From Adineta steineri (Eukaryota > Rotifera > Eurotatoria > Adinetida > Adinetidae), in the NCBI GenBank assembly GCA_905250115.1, contig CAJNOI010000077.1, positions 303,830-367,829 of the forward strand: DNA of 64,000 nt, in the 5' to 3' direction. The translations under genes and the position numbers were made by a program. The notes under the pieces were generated by a model. That model had not been told where the DNA came from. It worked only from the letters and a program-made list of their open reading frames with translations, and made no database searches. Of the stretch, positions 35,745-47,920 are shown piece after piece (the stretch's first letter is position 1; every line of letters begins with the position of its first letter).

Positions 35745-36610
35745 CAGTGTGGGACCTAAAACTATTTTTCAAAAAGTTGATAGTTGACAAAATTGGCAAA
35801 AAGTTAAAACAGTTATAACTAGAGTTATAACTATCAACCGTAGTTATAACCTTCAACCAGAGTTATAACTATCAACCGTAGTTATAACTAGCAACTTTTG
35901 TCAAATGGGAACCTCCTAAATCCTTTAATCATGTGAAAAATCGATCAGTAATGTTCTCCTGTCTTTCTTCTTTTTTCTTAATGTATATTTTTTTTTGAAA
36001 CTATGCTTTTTTAAAAGCGACCAGCAAAACAATTGAACAATTCTTAAAATCCTTGGCGATATATAGTGATCATATAGATATATTATTCTTATAATAAAGA
36101 AGAAGAAACAAAAGCTATGTGCCTTTTCAGCACTGAAGATTAATTATTCATACTATTTCAGTTCAAAGTCAGTTCAAGATAGCCATAATTACACGTCAGT
36201 GTGGGAGTTAAAATTATTTTTTAAAAAGTTAGTAGTTGACAAAATCAGTAAAAAGTTAAAACAGTTATAACTAGAGTTATAACTATCAACCGCAGTTATG
36301 ACCTTCAACCTGAGTTATAACCATCAACTGTAGTTATAACTATCATCTGCATCAATTTTGTCTCTAAATGCTAGTAAGATTGACAAAACTGATGCGTTTG
36401 ATGGTTATAACTGTGGTTGATAGTTATAACTCTGGTTAAAGTTATAACTTATAACTTTCAACCAGAGTTATAACTATCAACCGTAGTTATAACTTACAAC
36501 TACGGTTGATAGTTATAACTCAATTAACTTTTTGGCCAAAAAGTTGATCGGTTATAACCCAAAAAGTTATAACCCGAGTTATAACTACCCTAGTTTTAGG
36601 TCCCACACTG
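35745..36610. mobile_element. hAT-like non-autonomous element full of GTTATAAC palindromes
   Basis: Ends are CAGTGTGGGACCTAAAACTA on both sides in inverted orientation, flanked by an exact 8-bp duplication AGTAAAAT (35737-35744 and 36611-36618), again the hAT pattern. Inside, the palindrome GTTATAAC occurs more than 15 times, joined by ATCAACC, TTCAACC or their complements, so the array itself can fold on many scales; the orientation flips around 36370. A second copy of the left end (CAGTGTGGGAGTTAAAATTA) sits at 36197, making the left part partly duplicated. There is no coding frame. Confidence 0.92.
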
Positions 36611-37588
36611 AGTAAAATATACTGATGATATTAACTTTGTTTTTCAAATCTTGTTTTATTAATATGATTTTAATCAGACGAACGTACAAGTAAACGTTTG
36701 ATTACATTTTAGAAACTTTTATAAGTATTGTACAAATTTTCAGTCTGTAGCTTATGCGCGTTAAACTGTATGAAATATGTACACCTTTATAATAATTTCA
36801 CAAATAATAAGAAAAAGACTTCAAAAATTCTGATTTCAGATAAGAACGAAAAGAATATAAACTGCTTGCTCTTGATAAAATATTAATCTTATATTGTTTG
36901 TCAACTTAAGTTTCAATCAAAACATTATTTTTCATTTTAATCATCACGATTAGCATATATTTTACTAATATTAAACGTCAATATCGTAATCAACACTGAA
37001 GTACTTCAAAAACATGTTTTCAAATTTATTTTTGATGTTAGTAAATATGACTTAATACTTTCTATTAATATTTGAATTGTTTTATAACTGCGAAAAAATC
37101 CTAATCTTTCCTAACAACTAACAGTTACTCTTTTTATCGAATGATTTCTCATTAAAAGTACGTTTTTCATTCGTTTATTCATTCATTTTTCAAAAATCAT
37201 GCCAAAAAGAAAATGGAAATAAAGAATATAAACAAGCTCATTTCTGTTTTTCGGTAGAACATAAGGCAACTAGAAAAAAAACAACTTAAATAACAATGTA
37301 CAATAGCTAGTAGAAAAAAAACAAGAAAAAAAATGATTAGTTGATAAATTTTTTCGATGAATTATAATAGCCAACAAGAAAAAAAGAAATCAACTAACAT
37401 TTCTAGTGATTTCTTAGTACACATTCACACATTAAAAATATATCTGAATTACATTCATTCATATGGGAAACTGAAACGAGCAAAAAAGAAAAAAGATCAA
37501 CAAAAAATAGATGTCTTTCGAAATAAATCAGATAATAACCACACTGTTTTCTTTCCTTGTCTTATTGAATGTATCAATATATATGTAT
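36611..37588. other. Intergenic, no gene seen
   Basis: About 980 bp at the 3' side of the tetraspanin gene. A 95-codon frame on the plus strand (37357-37644) is lysine- and asparagine-rich and runs across the antisense of the tetraspanin tail, so I treat it as chance. Confidence 0.4.
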
Positions 37589-38804
37589 TTATGATGAATA
37601 ATATATCGTATCTTTCTTATGACGACAACATAAAGCCAATGTAAAAATAAAAGTAAGTAACTAAAAATAAATATATAAAATATATATATCTTCATAAATG
37701 ATAATAATTACTTCAATAACTAAAATAATAACAGCAATGACAATAACCCAAGTTCTAGTAGAATTAAGTAAATCTACTAGCTTTTGATAACAACCCTTGA
37801 GATGAATTTAAGTTTTTATTTTATTTTTAATCTATAATGAATGAACTTACTGTTTCATAGACATCCTTTCCTGAAGCAGCACAATAAGCAACATCTTTTA
37901 GTTGATCAACAGGTAAATTATTCCAATCTGGTTGAACATTTTGAAGTGGACAACATGTTAATGGATAACGAAATGCCATAGTTTCAGGTAATGATGGAGT
38001 ACCCCATGGATTTGTACGATTCCATTTTATTGTTCCATCAAAATCAGACTTACCTTCAACACCACAACATTTAAACTACAAAAAAAATTATTTTTTAAAA
38101 CAAAAAAAAAAGAATTTATATCATTTACATTGTACATAATAAAATCCCAAGCTAATGAAACTGGTGTTGGTTTTGGTCCATCGCTACCCATTAAACCAAG
38201 TGGTCCTTCATATGTATTTTTAATTGAATCTTGTAATTTCGGTACAAATTTCTCTTTAAAATTTGATTGAAATACAATAAAATAGATTGTAATTGCTATT
38301 TCAAATACTATAATAAGTCCAACAATAATTGCATACTAAATAAATTGAATTTTTTTATTGCATTTAGAGATAAAACTAATTTGAACTTACACATGTTAGA
38401 AATAATTTTACTTGTTTCATTGCACCACAACATCCAAGAAATCCAATGATTAATAGAATTGAACCCAAAACAATAATAACAATTGCCATCATTTCAAGAT
38501 ATGATAAACCTTTTTCAATTCCAGGATCTTTTTGAATGAAATAAAATGAACATTTATTTATTTGTTTTTATTCTTAATAAACATACTTGTATTAAGTGGT
38601 AAAAATTCTTTTAGTTTTTGAAATCTTGGATCAACCATAACATATATGCCAAGTGCAAGAAGTAAAGCACCAATCAACTAAATAAACATACATTTTAACT
38701 ATACAAATTAAATACAAACGATTACTTACAAAGAAGATAATATTGAACAATACCATAATACAACGTATTGTTTTCATTTCACAACTCATACCTCCACGAC
38801 CCAT
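37589..38804 (-). CDS. Tetraspanin
   Basis: Four-TM scaffold protein of membrane microdomains. Exons from 38804 down: MGRGGMSCEMKTIRCIMVLF opens TM1; TM2 and TM3 follow with the typical cytoplasmic GCCGAMKQ and the YLEMMAIVIIVLGSILLIIG segment; the large extracellular loop has FKCCGVEGKSDFD (the CCG motif), TCCPLQNVQPDW and GCYQKLVDLLN closing it. TM4 is split: after TWVIVIAVIILVIE an intron (donor gtaatt, acceptor tttttag) leads to LLTFIFTLALCCHKKDTIYY and the stop at 37589. Reading straight through that intron would end the frame early with no cytoplasmic tail, which is why I chose the spliced form. Eight loop cysteines fit the CD9/CD151-like groups; the exact subfamily is unclear. Confidence 0.9.
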
Positions 38805-41418
38805 TTTCAAATAATATTCTCTAAAGTTATCTTAATAGTCTAAAAAATAAAATCTATACGTTAATATAATAGTAATTGCGCGAAGAGTATATATATATAT
38901 CTATACATGAGTCACTATGAGAAGATGCACACTCATCGACTTTTATTTTACCATGAAATGAAGTGCATCATTTTTCTTTTTTGTTAAAGGCATCGAAAAA
39001 GAAAAGGGAAAAAGAAAAGAATCACGTTCTCATCGATATAAATATCCGAGTTTCTAATGTATACACATACCAGCAAGAGCCTCGGCACTAAAAAAAAAGA
39101 ATGAAACATATCTTTTGAGAAGAAACGCACTTGGCACTTATCCGTTTTTTTGTCGAAAAAGAATAAAAAGTTGAATTATTAAAAAAGTTTTCTGGTTCAC
39201 CTGTACTCCACACCAAAGGAAAATGATGATGAAATATTGAATATAATGTCCGTTTTTATATACCGTAGACTTCTTCTCGAATAATGTATACGGCTTATTT
39301 TATTTTTTTCTGTAAGCTTTATTAATCATAGACAAAGAAAAAAAGATATCGTAAATATATATAATACCCACGCACCTAAAAAAAATCGTTTGATTCATAT
39401 GTTAACAATATAGAGAGAAAAAAAACTACCAGTCTCTTCTATCAATATAAAAAAATACGACACTACTATCATATTTCATATTATTTTTATTAGCATAGTC
39501 AAAATTAATAAAAAAAAATGAAAATATATATTTTGTTATAGAATCGATCATCGCCTTTTTCGTGTGCAATGCGTTCAACTATTTCTGTACTTACGTATAT
39601 ATCGTTAAATTACTCTGATGAAGTGTTTTTATTTTTACAATAGAAAGAGCTAGCAATTGAGACATGTTTACACTTCATCTATAAAATTCTATAGTAACTG
39701 TAGATCGATCTACTATAAATGGTATCATACTTTCATAATGATAGAACATTGACGTGTTTTGAAGCATGTATTTGTACATCTGTTGTAGGTCAAAGAGAGC
39801 ACAACATTGAAAGTAAGCGAAAAAAAAACGATGAAGAAGATGAAGACAATCAACCGTTTGTAAATAGCATAACTCACTCTTACTGGACTTATTTGACATT
39901 TTTATATATACATACGTATATATATACTACAGACATCTTGCATATATAAAAAAATGGAATGAGAAAGCGTAGGCAGTTCATATCGATGTTATTATTATCT
40001 AAGAATGTTTCATCTTTATTTTTGCAAATAACTAACGTCATCATCAGTATTTTTATATTTGTATGAAGAAAAAACAATGTAAGACTGAAGTCGAATCACG
40101 CACGCCTACCTTTTCTTTCTTTATATTCACTTGCATATATTGTTGAGCAGGTTAGAACCGAATGGACTATCAAAATTCAATGAGCAAGGGACAACATTCT
40201 TTTTTTCTTGCTCTCTCTCTCTCTCTCTGTCTTCTCTTCTCTTTCTTCCTCTCATGATCGATAGGATAGTGCATGAAGTGTTTATTCTTTGTACATAAAG
40301 AGATGAATATATATCTTTGTTCAGGTCACTCAATGTAAGCAGAATAATCATAATCGAAAATTCAAGGAATATACAGTAAAGAATGTCTTTCAAGCATAAA
40401 TTAATGTTCTATAGTTTCTTCATATATATATTCGCAAAAGAAGAAAAAAGTGATTAAAATTTTTCTCTGTAAACTAACATATATATGAACGAAAGGAGAA
40501 GCTGAGAGTAGATTGATGAGAATGATGGAAGAAAAGAACAAGGCGGGCACATAAAAAGAGAGAAGGTGATGTTATTTCATTAAACTTTTATGTATATGCA
40601 TATTTTACAAAAACGATGATGACAAATGAACAGTTTACCATATGGGACCTATCGGATGTGTTACATCACTGATGTAAATTATTTTAGACTTTTACGACTA
40701 CTTCTAATACATTGATAGAATCATGAATATATAACGAAAAAAAAGGAATTTTTTTGTTCAAAGAAATAAAAATCATTTTGTAGTCAATTTGATATATTAC
40801 ATACCTGAAACCTTCGTTTATTTGACAAAAAAAAAACATACATGAACTTGTGATTTGTATGTGTGAGTGGGATTAGCATCAAAGCCAAATCAAGATAGAG
40901 AAGAAAAAATGAAGAAGAAGAAGAGGAGGAAGAAAAGATTTATTCATAATGTTTTTGTCATTTGTATATAAATACGTATAGATTTAAAGTACAAACATTC
41001 ATTGTTATTCTATACAATTGCAAAGCCATCAAATACTAATTCAAGGATTTTCTTTGTCTATGGAATATCTATCTATCTTTTTGAAAAGAAAACTAATTTT
41101 AGATATTATAAAATTAATTTTGTATATATATATATATTATTAGACTCAATTGAAGACAAAAGAAAATGAGATTTCAATGATCAACATAACAAGAAGAGAA
41201 AAAAGAAAACAGGTGTTCATGTAATTTATATTACTCGTGCTCTTTGTTGTCTCTTGAGATTTTTGTGCTTAATTCATGATCGTAGGAATGGCACCACAAA
41301 ACACTTCAGAATTGCGAAAAAGAAGAAAAAAAAAGTATATTGGAAGTGGTTTTGTTTCTTACAGCAATTCAATAGTGTAGTTTTTTCTTTAGAATTAAGC
41401 CCGTTTATTTTTAATAAT
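38805..41418. other. Long divergent intergenic region
   Basis: About 2.6 kb between the tetraspanin (-) and WDR86 (+) starts. It contains a (CT)n tract near 40208-40230, a purine-rich GAAGAAGAAGAGGAGG patch near 40910, and many short AT runs. Short frames on both strands at 39675-40393 lack any protein-like feature. No gene supported. Confidence 0.45.
40208..40232. repeat. CT microsatellite
   Basis: A run of about ten CT units followed by TCTTCTCTTCTC, in the intergenic region. Simple sequence only. Confidence 0.8.
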
Positions 41419-43010
41419 ATGGGCAGTGCCGCATCAAAACGTCGAACTGGACGAAATCAAAATTGGCTTCTTCAAACATTAGAAAATCATGAAAGTGGAA
41501 TTAATTGTATGGCATTAAGTAGTGATGGTAGTGTTCTTGCCACAGGATCGGATGATAATACTATACGTTTGTGGAGTGCAAAAACAGAATCTGTCGAATA
41601 TTTGAATGTACTTGCTGGTCATGCAGATTATATAACACAAATTATTATCTATGAAAATTATTTAATTAGCGCAAGCGCAGATCAAACAATTAGAAAATGG
41701 GATATGCTCAATGGACAATGTATGTTTATTTGTACTGGTCATACATCACTAGTCAATCGAATTGCTCATACTGGTAAATAAAATTTCTTCAAAATATTTT
41801 TTCTATTGGAAAAGAATTTATTTAATGATTATTCATCATGTTAAATCGAATGAAAACATGCAATGATTTGTACGATATATTTGTTTTTCTTCAGGGAATT
41901 ACCACTTTTATCATGAGAAGTCATCGTAAAATCAAGCGCATTTATTTTGAATAACTAGAATTTATATTAATAATCATCTATTGTAAAAATATTTTCTTTT
42001 AGGAAATTTTCTCTTTTCATCATCATATGATCGAACAGCACGTTGTTGGGATTTTCTTACAGGTAATTGTATACGTATATTTCGCGGTCATCATCATGGT
42101 ATTTTACCATTATTATTCATTCCTGCAAATCATGATGCTGAAGAAGAAAATACTTTTGAAGAAGAAATGCATATTTATACAAAAGATATTCTTATAACTG
42201 GTTCACAAGATACAACAGCTAAAACATGGTCATTTAAAACTGGTGAATGTTTGAAAACATTTGAAGGTCATATTGGAGCTGTACTTTGTATGGCAACAGA
42301 TGTCCACGGAAAAATTCTATTTACTGGTTCAGGTGATAATACAATTCGTGTATGGGATATATATCGTGGAAATGAATTACGTATCTATGATCAACATACA
42401 GCAGCAATTATTAATATTCTTGTAAAATAGAAAAATCTATTGAAATATAATAATATCTTGTATTATTTAGGTTGCAAATAAATTACTCTATTCAATTAGT
42501 GCTGATCATACTGTACGTTGTTGGATTATTGATGTGGGTGATTGTATACGAATATATAAAGGACATCATCATTCGGTTTCTTGTATTCAACTTGAAAATG
42601 ATCTTGGTATGATTAATTTTTATTAAAGATTTTTTGCTAGAATCATTTGATATAGTTTTTACTGGTTGTGGTGATGCTATAGTACGATGTTTTGAAGCTC
42701 GTTCAGGTGTAATTAAACGTAATTTTAAATCACATGCACTTGCTATTAATTGTATTCAGGTTTATCAAAATATCATTTGTTTAATAAGAAATGAAAATTT
42801 CGTTTTGTTTCGTTTTAGATCGTCGATGATCGATTATTTAGTGGTTCAGTTGATGGTTCATTAAAAGTATGGGATATAAGTGACCTGAAAACACCACCTT
42901 ATCAAGATCCTAAATCAAAAATATTAAACAATGATCGAAATAAAATAGAAAATCGACCAGATATCGATGATCGTGAATGTCAAGAGCGACGAGCACAAAA
43001 TATGGTGTAG
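41419..43010 (+). CDS. WDR86: WD40-repeat protein WDR86
   Basis: A seven- to eight-bladed beta-propeller protein of unknown precise function. The start MGSAASKRR is a good N-myristoylation signal; a longer upstream frame from 41254 is basic and not conserved-looking, so I start at the glycine-following methionine. Repeats are in order: GSDDNTIRLWSAKTE, SASADQTIRKWDMLNGQC, SSSYDRTARCWDFLTGNC, TGSQDTTAKTWSFKTGEC, TGSGDNTIRVWDIYRGNE, SISADHTVRCWIIDVGDC, TGCGDAIVRCFEARSG and SGSVDGSLKVWDISDL. GHTSLVNRI and GHIGAVLCM are shared with vertebrate WDR86. The C-terminal tail is charged and short. Five short introns; the largest (41779-42001) has no insertion that I can see. Confidence 0.88.
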
Positions 43011-43130
43011 AAACAAATGAATTTATTATCAAAAATTATATAGATCTATATTCTTTTTTGTTCAAAATTTTCAAATAAATATATATATATATATAGGCAT
43101 ACAAAAAATATTTTATATTTTTTTTCCTCG

Positions 43131-43977
43131 CTATACATATGTCACAGTACCACGAATACATAGAGGTCTTCGTGTTCGATCAGTAAGCCAAATACATCGT
43201 GTTGGATTTGTTTGTGATTGAGAAGAAGATGATAAACTTGTTAATGAAACTGAATGTGGTGGTAATGATGATAGTGGAAAATTTGTAGTTGGATGACGAA
43301 TAACAAAATTTTTAACAAAATCATCATACGATGGTGGTGGTAATGATGAAGATGGATCATTACTACTATTATGTAAATTTGGATGAGAAGGAAATAATTC
43401 TTTATATGACGGTAAATCAGTATTGACATTTCTCAAAGAACTATAAGAAATAAATTATTAATAAATCAAAAGGAAGAAAAAAAGAATAACTACGTACTTT
43501 GGATTTTCAATATTATTTAATGCTAATTCTAAATCATATGCTAGTTGTCTATAACGTAACCTCTAAATAGAAACAAAATTTAGTGAAAAATATCATGATT
43601 ATTTATTATTATACTTGTATAAGTCGACGTCTTGTATCTAATATAATAAAATATCGTCTTAATTTTTGACATGTTCGTATAAATGAAACAATTGAAATAG
43701 TTAATAGAATAGCAGCTATTATATTTGATCCTTCCTTTTGATCTGATGCATTTTCAACGGATATTCGAAATAAGAAAAGTGATATTGTAAGTAAAAGAAG
43801 AGAAAATATAAAACGACAAAACATATTCGATATAAATTTACAACGATTAATTCGAATGGTTGCTGCTGTTGTTGTTGTTGTTGTATTATTATTTGAACCA
43901 TTTGATGGTGGTTGAGTACGAGTATGTGGTTGAAATAGTTGACCATGTTGTCGATAATATGGCATAAAAATAACCAT
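43131..43977 (-). CDS. Two-TM protein with PPxY motif, unrecognised
   Basis: Three exons. The N-terminus has a poly-Thr/Asn stretch, then two closely spaced hydrophobic segments (FIFSLLLLTISLFLF and IIAAILLTISIVSFI) typical of a small hairpin membrane protein, then a basic helix (RRYFIILDTRRRLIQ). The last exon is proline/serine-rich with LPSYKELFP and LPPPSYDDF. PPSY is a PPxY site, the docking motif for NEDD4-type ubiquitin-ligase WW domains, and LPSY a variant. I do not recognise the family. Its stop faces the WDR86 stop across 120 bp. Confidence 0.6.
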
Positions 43978-45950
43978 TTTTTGTTTTTTAAATTTCTTTA
44001 ATCTATGATTTGCTTGTAGTTGATTGTTGACAAACTTGAATACAATGCCTTGTTGAACGTTTTTTTTTCTTCATAAAAAGAACGAGGAGAATAGAAAAAA
44101 AACGATGATAGGTCATAGAAAAAAGCATTTCTTTTTAGATGCAATGCTATTTTCCACGAGCGATACTATATGAAGAAGAAAAAAAAGGATTGTAGACATC
44201 ATGTCATGCATCGTTGTTAGAGACGGCTAAACAGATAAGAGGAAAAAGCAAAAACCGCCATTCACCATCAAGAAATAGAAAAAACACGTACTAATATAAT
44301 ACCGAACATGCTAGCTAATTCTTCGTATTATATGAGGTGGAATCGATCAGCTAGATCATGCCGATAAAAATAATAATAACAGAAAAACATAATTATTGTT
44401 GAAAAAAAATATATATATATGTATATGATATAACCCCGTTAATAGAAGCATAATATTATTAATTTCTAATTTTCTATATCGTGTTTAATATTAAATAACT
44501 GAATTAACAGAATATAGAATTATATTTATTGTTTTATCACTTATAGATCTAAAAGAAAATATTTTTTTTTCTCTCTCCATATAGAAGATTATTATTTTAT
44601 AATAATCATTCATTGCAAGAAAACAAAAGGAATAAATAATATAAATTTCCTGCTTTTGGAATTCAAAAGGTTGTTGTTTTTACTGTCTTCATTGCATATT
44701 ATCGTTGTTAGTGAAAAAACAAAAGGAGAAGAAAAAAAGGAATTAATCATTTTCATGACATATATTCATACTATATAATATATCCTTGAGTATTTTCCAA
44801 AGGATATTTTATTCCCCGGATAAATCAACTCTATCAAATGAATTGTAAAAATATTTTTTTATTTGCAAACATATTTTCTTTCGATATCGATAGAAAAGAA
44901 AAACTAGTGTTGGAATATTTAAAGATGATGTAAAAGATAACAATCGAAGTAATTGATTCCTCTTGGGAATAAACACATAATTAGAGAGTGAGATCATACG
45001 ATCTGAGAAATGTCAAAAAACAAAATGCAGATGTTTCAAACGAACAATGTGTAGGCGAAAAATGACTTATTATCATATATATCTATGTATATGCATAACT
45101 TACAATTATTTATTAATATAGAAAGGACTATATCCCTTTTGTTCAATAAAGTGTATGATAAAAATTTCATTTCCTTTTTCTTAATCTAGTATTTCTTCGT
45201 TTAATTATTGTGACATATGATAATGAACAAGTACATTGAAAATAACATGACAATAAAGAATGTAATGCTTTAAGATTTTACATGATTTTTCAGTAGTAAA
45301 TACAAAATAGAAATTATTAATTAATGAAAGCAATCTGTTGAGTGTTAATATTTTATTTTTTACATATATATATATATTAGTGGAATAAAATTCTTGTGTT
45401 TGAAATGAGTATAATTTGAATATAGTTTCTTATTATATTTGTTATTTTTACTGAAAAAATAAAATACTCAAAAAAAGTAGATAAGTGAGAAAGAAAATAA
45501 TTGTAATTAAAAATATTTTTCTGAATTTCTTACTAAAAGTACATATATAATTATATTCAAAGCAAGGTGAAAAGTTATCACATATGGTTCTCATCAAAAT
45601 AATTGAATTCAACATGCATAGAGTACTATGTTATGTTTGGATTCTATTGAATTCCTAAAAGTGTTTCTAATGAATCTATAGACGTGATTTTTTGAGATGT
45701 AATATAGGTGACTAATGTCAACAGTTATGCACTTACAATAGTAAATCTCGTAGAATCTGACTTAGCAAGTGCTTCTTTTGATGTTCTTTTCACCTATCTT
45801 TAAAACCGTTGAGTAAAGTGATTACATTATAAGATAATCAACAATATCGTTGTTATTAAGTATTTTCATTTTTACGACTTATTCATGAAATCAGGTCTAG
45901 TCTAAAACGAAAAGCTGCTGGCAAGAAAATAGAATGGCGAAGGCGATAAT
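43978..45950. other. Intergenic, no gene seen
   Basis: About 2 kb of AT-rich spacer. It has poly-A tracts, a (TA) run near 44411, and no plausible exon. An insertion element ends the stretch. Confidence 0.45.
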
Positions 45951-46132
45951 CAGGAGTGGCGCGACCGGGGGGAGGGGGTGAACACTCCCCCAATCTTCGA
46001 AAATTTCTATTTTTTGCTCAAAAAAATCAGCAAATTTTCTTGGGTCTTTTACCAAAGATGATGCTACACTCCCCGAAAACTCAAAATACTTCGCTGCACC
46101 CACCCAATGTTGGCTGACTCGCGCCACCCCTG
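45951..46132. mobile_element. hAT-like MITE, 182 bp
   Basis: Ends are CAGGAGTGGCGCGAC on the left and, reverse-complemented, CAGGGGTGGCGCGAGTCAGC on the right. Flanks GCGATAAT (45943-45950) and CCGATAAT (46133-46140) match at seven of eight bases, fitting an old 8-bp hAT duplication. Near the left end a GC-rich hairpin (GGGGAGGGGG / CTCCCCC) is followed by CAATCTTCGAAAA. That block resembles the left end of the element in the Hook intron. A 76-codon minus-strand frame across it is chance. Confidence 0.88.
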
Positions 46133-46467
46133 CCGATAATAAAGGTACAGTTGAGGAAGTAAGTCTTTTAAAACTAAGGCGTTAAACCATATAAGAATTA
46201 AAGCATATAGATTTTATTATTATTCAAACATAATCAACTAGTCATACAATTGAAACTTCGAGATATATTTCGAATATACAATTTATACATTGCCTGAAAT
46301 AAAATACACGGTGTCACACTCTATCGTTTAATTGTTTTTTCAACAGCGGCTGTTTCATAGCAACAATCATTTTATATTGATGTGTGAAGGTAGATAAAAA
46401 TAATACACATATTACTATTAAAAGGATTTTTATTTTGGTTCATTTAAAACTGTAATCATCTGTCTTC
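46133..46467. other. Short intergenic spacer
   Basis: About 335 bp between the MITE and the CFAP144 start. No element or exon seen; it should contain the CFAP144 promoter. Confidence 0.4.
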
Positions 46468-47137
46468 ATGGTAAAAATATTTTTCTGTAATTTTATAAAA
46501 TAATTATTATGCGTATTTAAGGCTGAACCGGCTAAAAAAGATGCTAAAAAAGGTCGAGAACCAAAAAATCAAGTTCATCAAGAAGCAATTCTTGTTGAAA
46601 CAATACGTAAAGAAATGGCTGAACAAAAATTATTTACTAATTATTCAGTGAATCCATTTAAGAAATGTAATTAATAAATATGATCTATATCGATTGAATT
46701 GACATTTATTATTTTAGCTGAAGCACTTACACCGAAACCAAATGTCTATCCAGATGAAGGTTCAGGCCAAGATAGTAAGAAAACTCTTTGAAATTCACCC
46801 ATATAGTATCAATTCGTATTATTTTAGGCTCATTTATTGATATTATACATAGAGCAAATCTCGAACCGGAAAAAAAATATCGAGAACCACAAACAACAAG
46901 TCAAGAAATTGGATGGTTTCATGAACCATTAGTATGTTATATTTATCTTCTTTTCAAAAAAAAATTAATTCGATATTTTGTTTTATCTAGTTGAAAATCG
47001 ATCGTACTGATAAACGTCTCAATTTCCCCATGACTCGATCAGAAATTTCTGCTTATGCTGAAGAATATTTTCGATTTCAACCAAAAAAATATGACAAAAG
47101 TCTTCGTCAACCTGGTGAAGGTACCAAATCAAAATAA
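46468..47137 (+). CDS. CFAP144: Cilia- and flagella-associated protein 144 (FAM183)
   Basis: A microtubule inner protein of motile cilia. The best start is an ATG (46468-46470) that is the entire coding part of the first exon: it is followed at once by a donor (gtaaaa), and the next exon begins in phase with AEPAKKDAKKGREPKNQVHQ. The family blocks follow: NYSVNPFKK, FIDIIHRANLEPEKKYREPQ, TSQEIGWFHEPL and DKRLNFPMTRSEISAYAEEY. This order and the VNPF / IIH...KKY...QEIGW...EPL pattern match FAM183A/B. It ends LRQPGEGTKSK at 47137. The small size and basic N-terminus fit. With BBS5, it shows that the window comes from an organism with motile cilia. Confidence 0.85.
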
Positions 47138-47232
47138 ACAAATTTTATATATTTTTTTTTCTGTTGACTTTATACAACATAAGAAAAACAAAGAATATAT
47201 ATATATATATATATATTTAATATTATCTAGTT

Positions 47233-47920
47233 TTAAGTTTGATACATTCTATTATTAAAATTATTATTATGTTGATGACGAGATTGTTGTGAATAATACG
47301 AATTGTTATTTGACGATAGTGAATGATTATCTTCTCGTAAATATTTTAAAGGTATTGGATACGTTATCATATCACGTTGAATAAAAGCTATATGAGTATT
47401 TGACTTTAATGTAATCATATCATGTGGTAATATTAAATTTCGATATGAATCATCTGATTGTTGCATTTCCCATCTTGAACGTTTTTTTTGTCTATCTGGT
47501 GATAATTCACGATTTCGTTCATGTGTCATTGTTGCTGCTGCTACGGCGGCGGCTGCTGAAGCTGCTGCTGCTGCTGCAAGTTGTAGTTGATGTCTTTCAT
47601 GACTTTCAGCTGATGCATGTTTAACATCTATTTCTTTGCCATCAATAATATGAGGACGTGATTCAACAACATGATCAGCTATTTGTGGTGTTGTAAATTG
47701 TACAAAACCAAAACAACGAGAAAGTTTTGTTGTTGGATTTTTTATTACAATACAATCGGTTAATTCACCAAATTTTTGAAAATATTGATGAAGTATTTCA
47801 GTTGTTGTTGATCGTGTTAAACCTCTATTATAAAAATATAATCATAAAAACTGAAAAAAAACCCAAATATTCTTATATTTACCCAACAAATAATTTACAT
47901 GGATCATCATCTCTTTCCAT
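47233..47920 (-). CDS. Single-RRM hnRNP-like RNA-binding protein
   Basis: Two exons (47883-47920 and 47233-47824) give 209 residues. One RNA-recognition motif at about residues 8-85: RNP2 is KLFVGGLTR, RNP1 is RCFGFVQF (Cys where Gly is common), and ends DGKEIDVKHA. The style KLFVGGL plus VIKNPTTKLSRCFGFVQF is that of the hnRNP A/B, DAZAP1 and Musashi group. An alanine run (LAAAAAASAAAAVAAAT) follows, then a charged segment and an Asn/Gln/His-rich end. Family members usually have two RRMs, so this is a shortened or lineage-specific version. Its stop is 95 bp from the CFAP144 stop, tail to tail. Confidence 0.8.

Noticed and set aside
37357..37644. 95-codon plus-strand frame
   Set aside because: Lys/Asn-rich, and antisense to the last tetraspanin exon, which explains the open frame.
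37661..37800. Tetraspanin ending at the in-frame stop at 37661
   Set aside because: It would leave no cytoplasmic tail; splicing from gtaatt to tttttag gives a normal TM4 end and tail (LLTFIFTLALCC...).
39675..40393. Several short frames between tetraspanin and WDR86
   Set aside because: They run through simple repeats (CT tract, TATA runs) and have no recognisable protein feature.
41254..41418. Longer N-terminus for WDR86
   Set aside because: The extra 55 residues include a poly-Lys run from an A-rich tract and a likely 3' splice site (ttctttag); MGSAASK is a proper start with a myristoylation signal.
43241..43429. Ile/His-rich frame in the PPxY gene
   Set aside because: Shadow frame of the proline/serine-rich last exon.
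45897..46127. 76-codon minus-strand frame near 46 kb
   Set aside because: It lies on a 182-bp transposable element with defined ends and target duplication; the frame is incidental.
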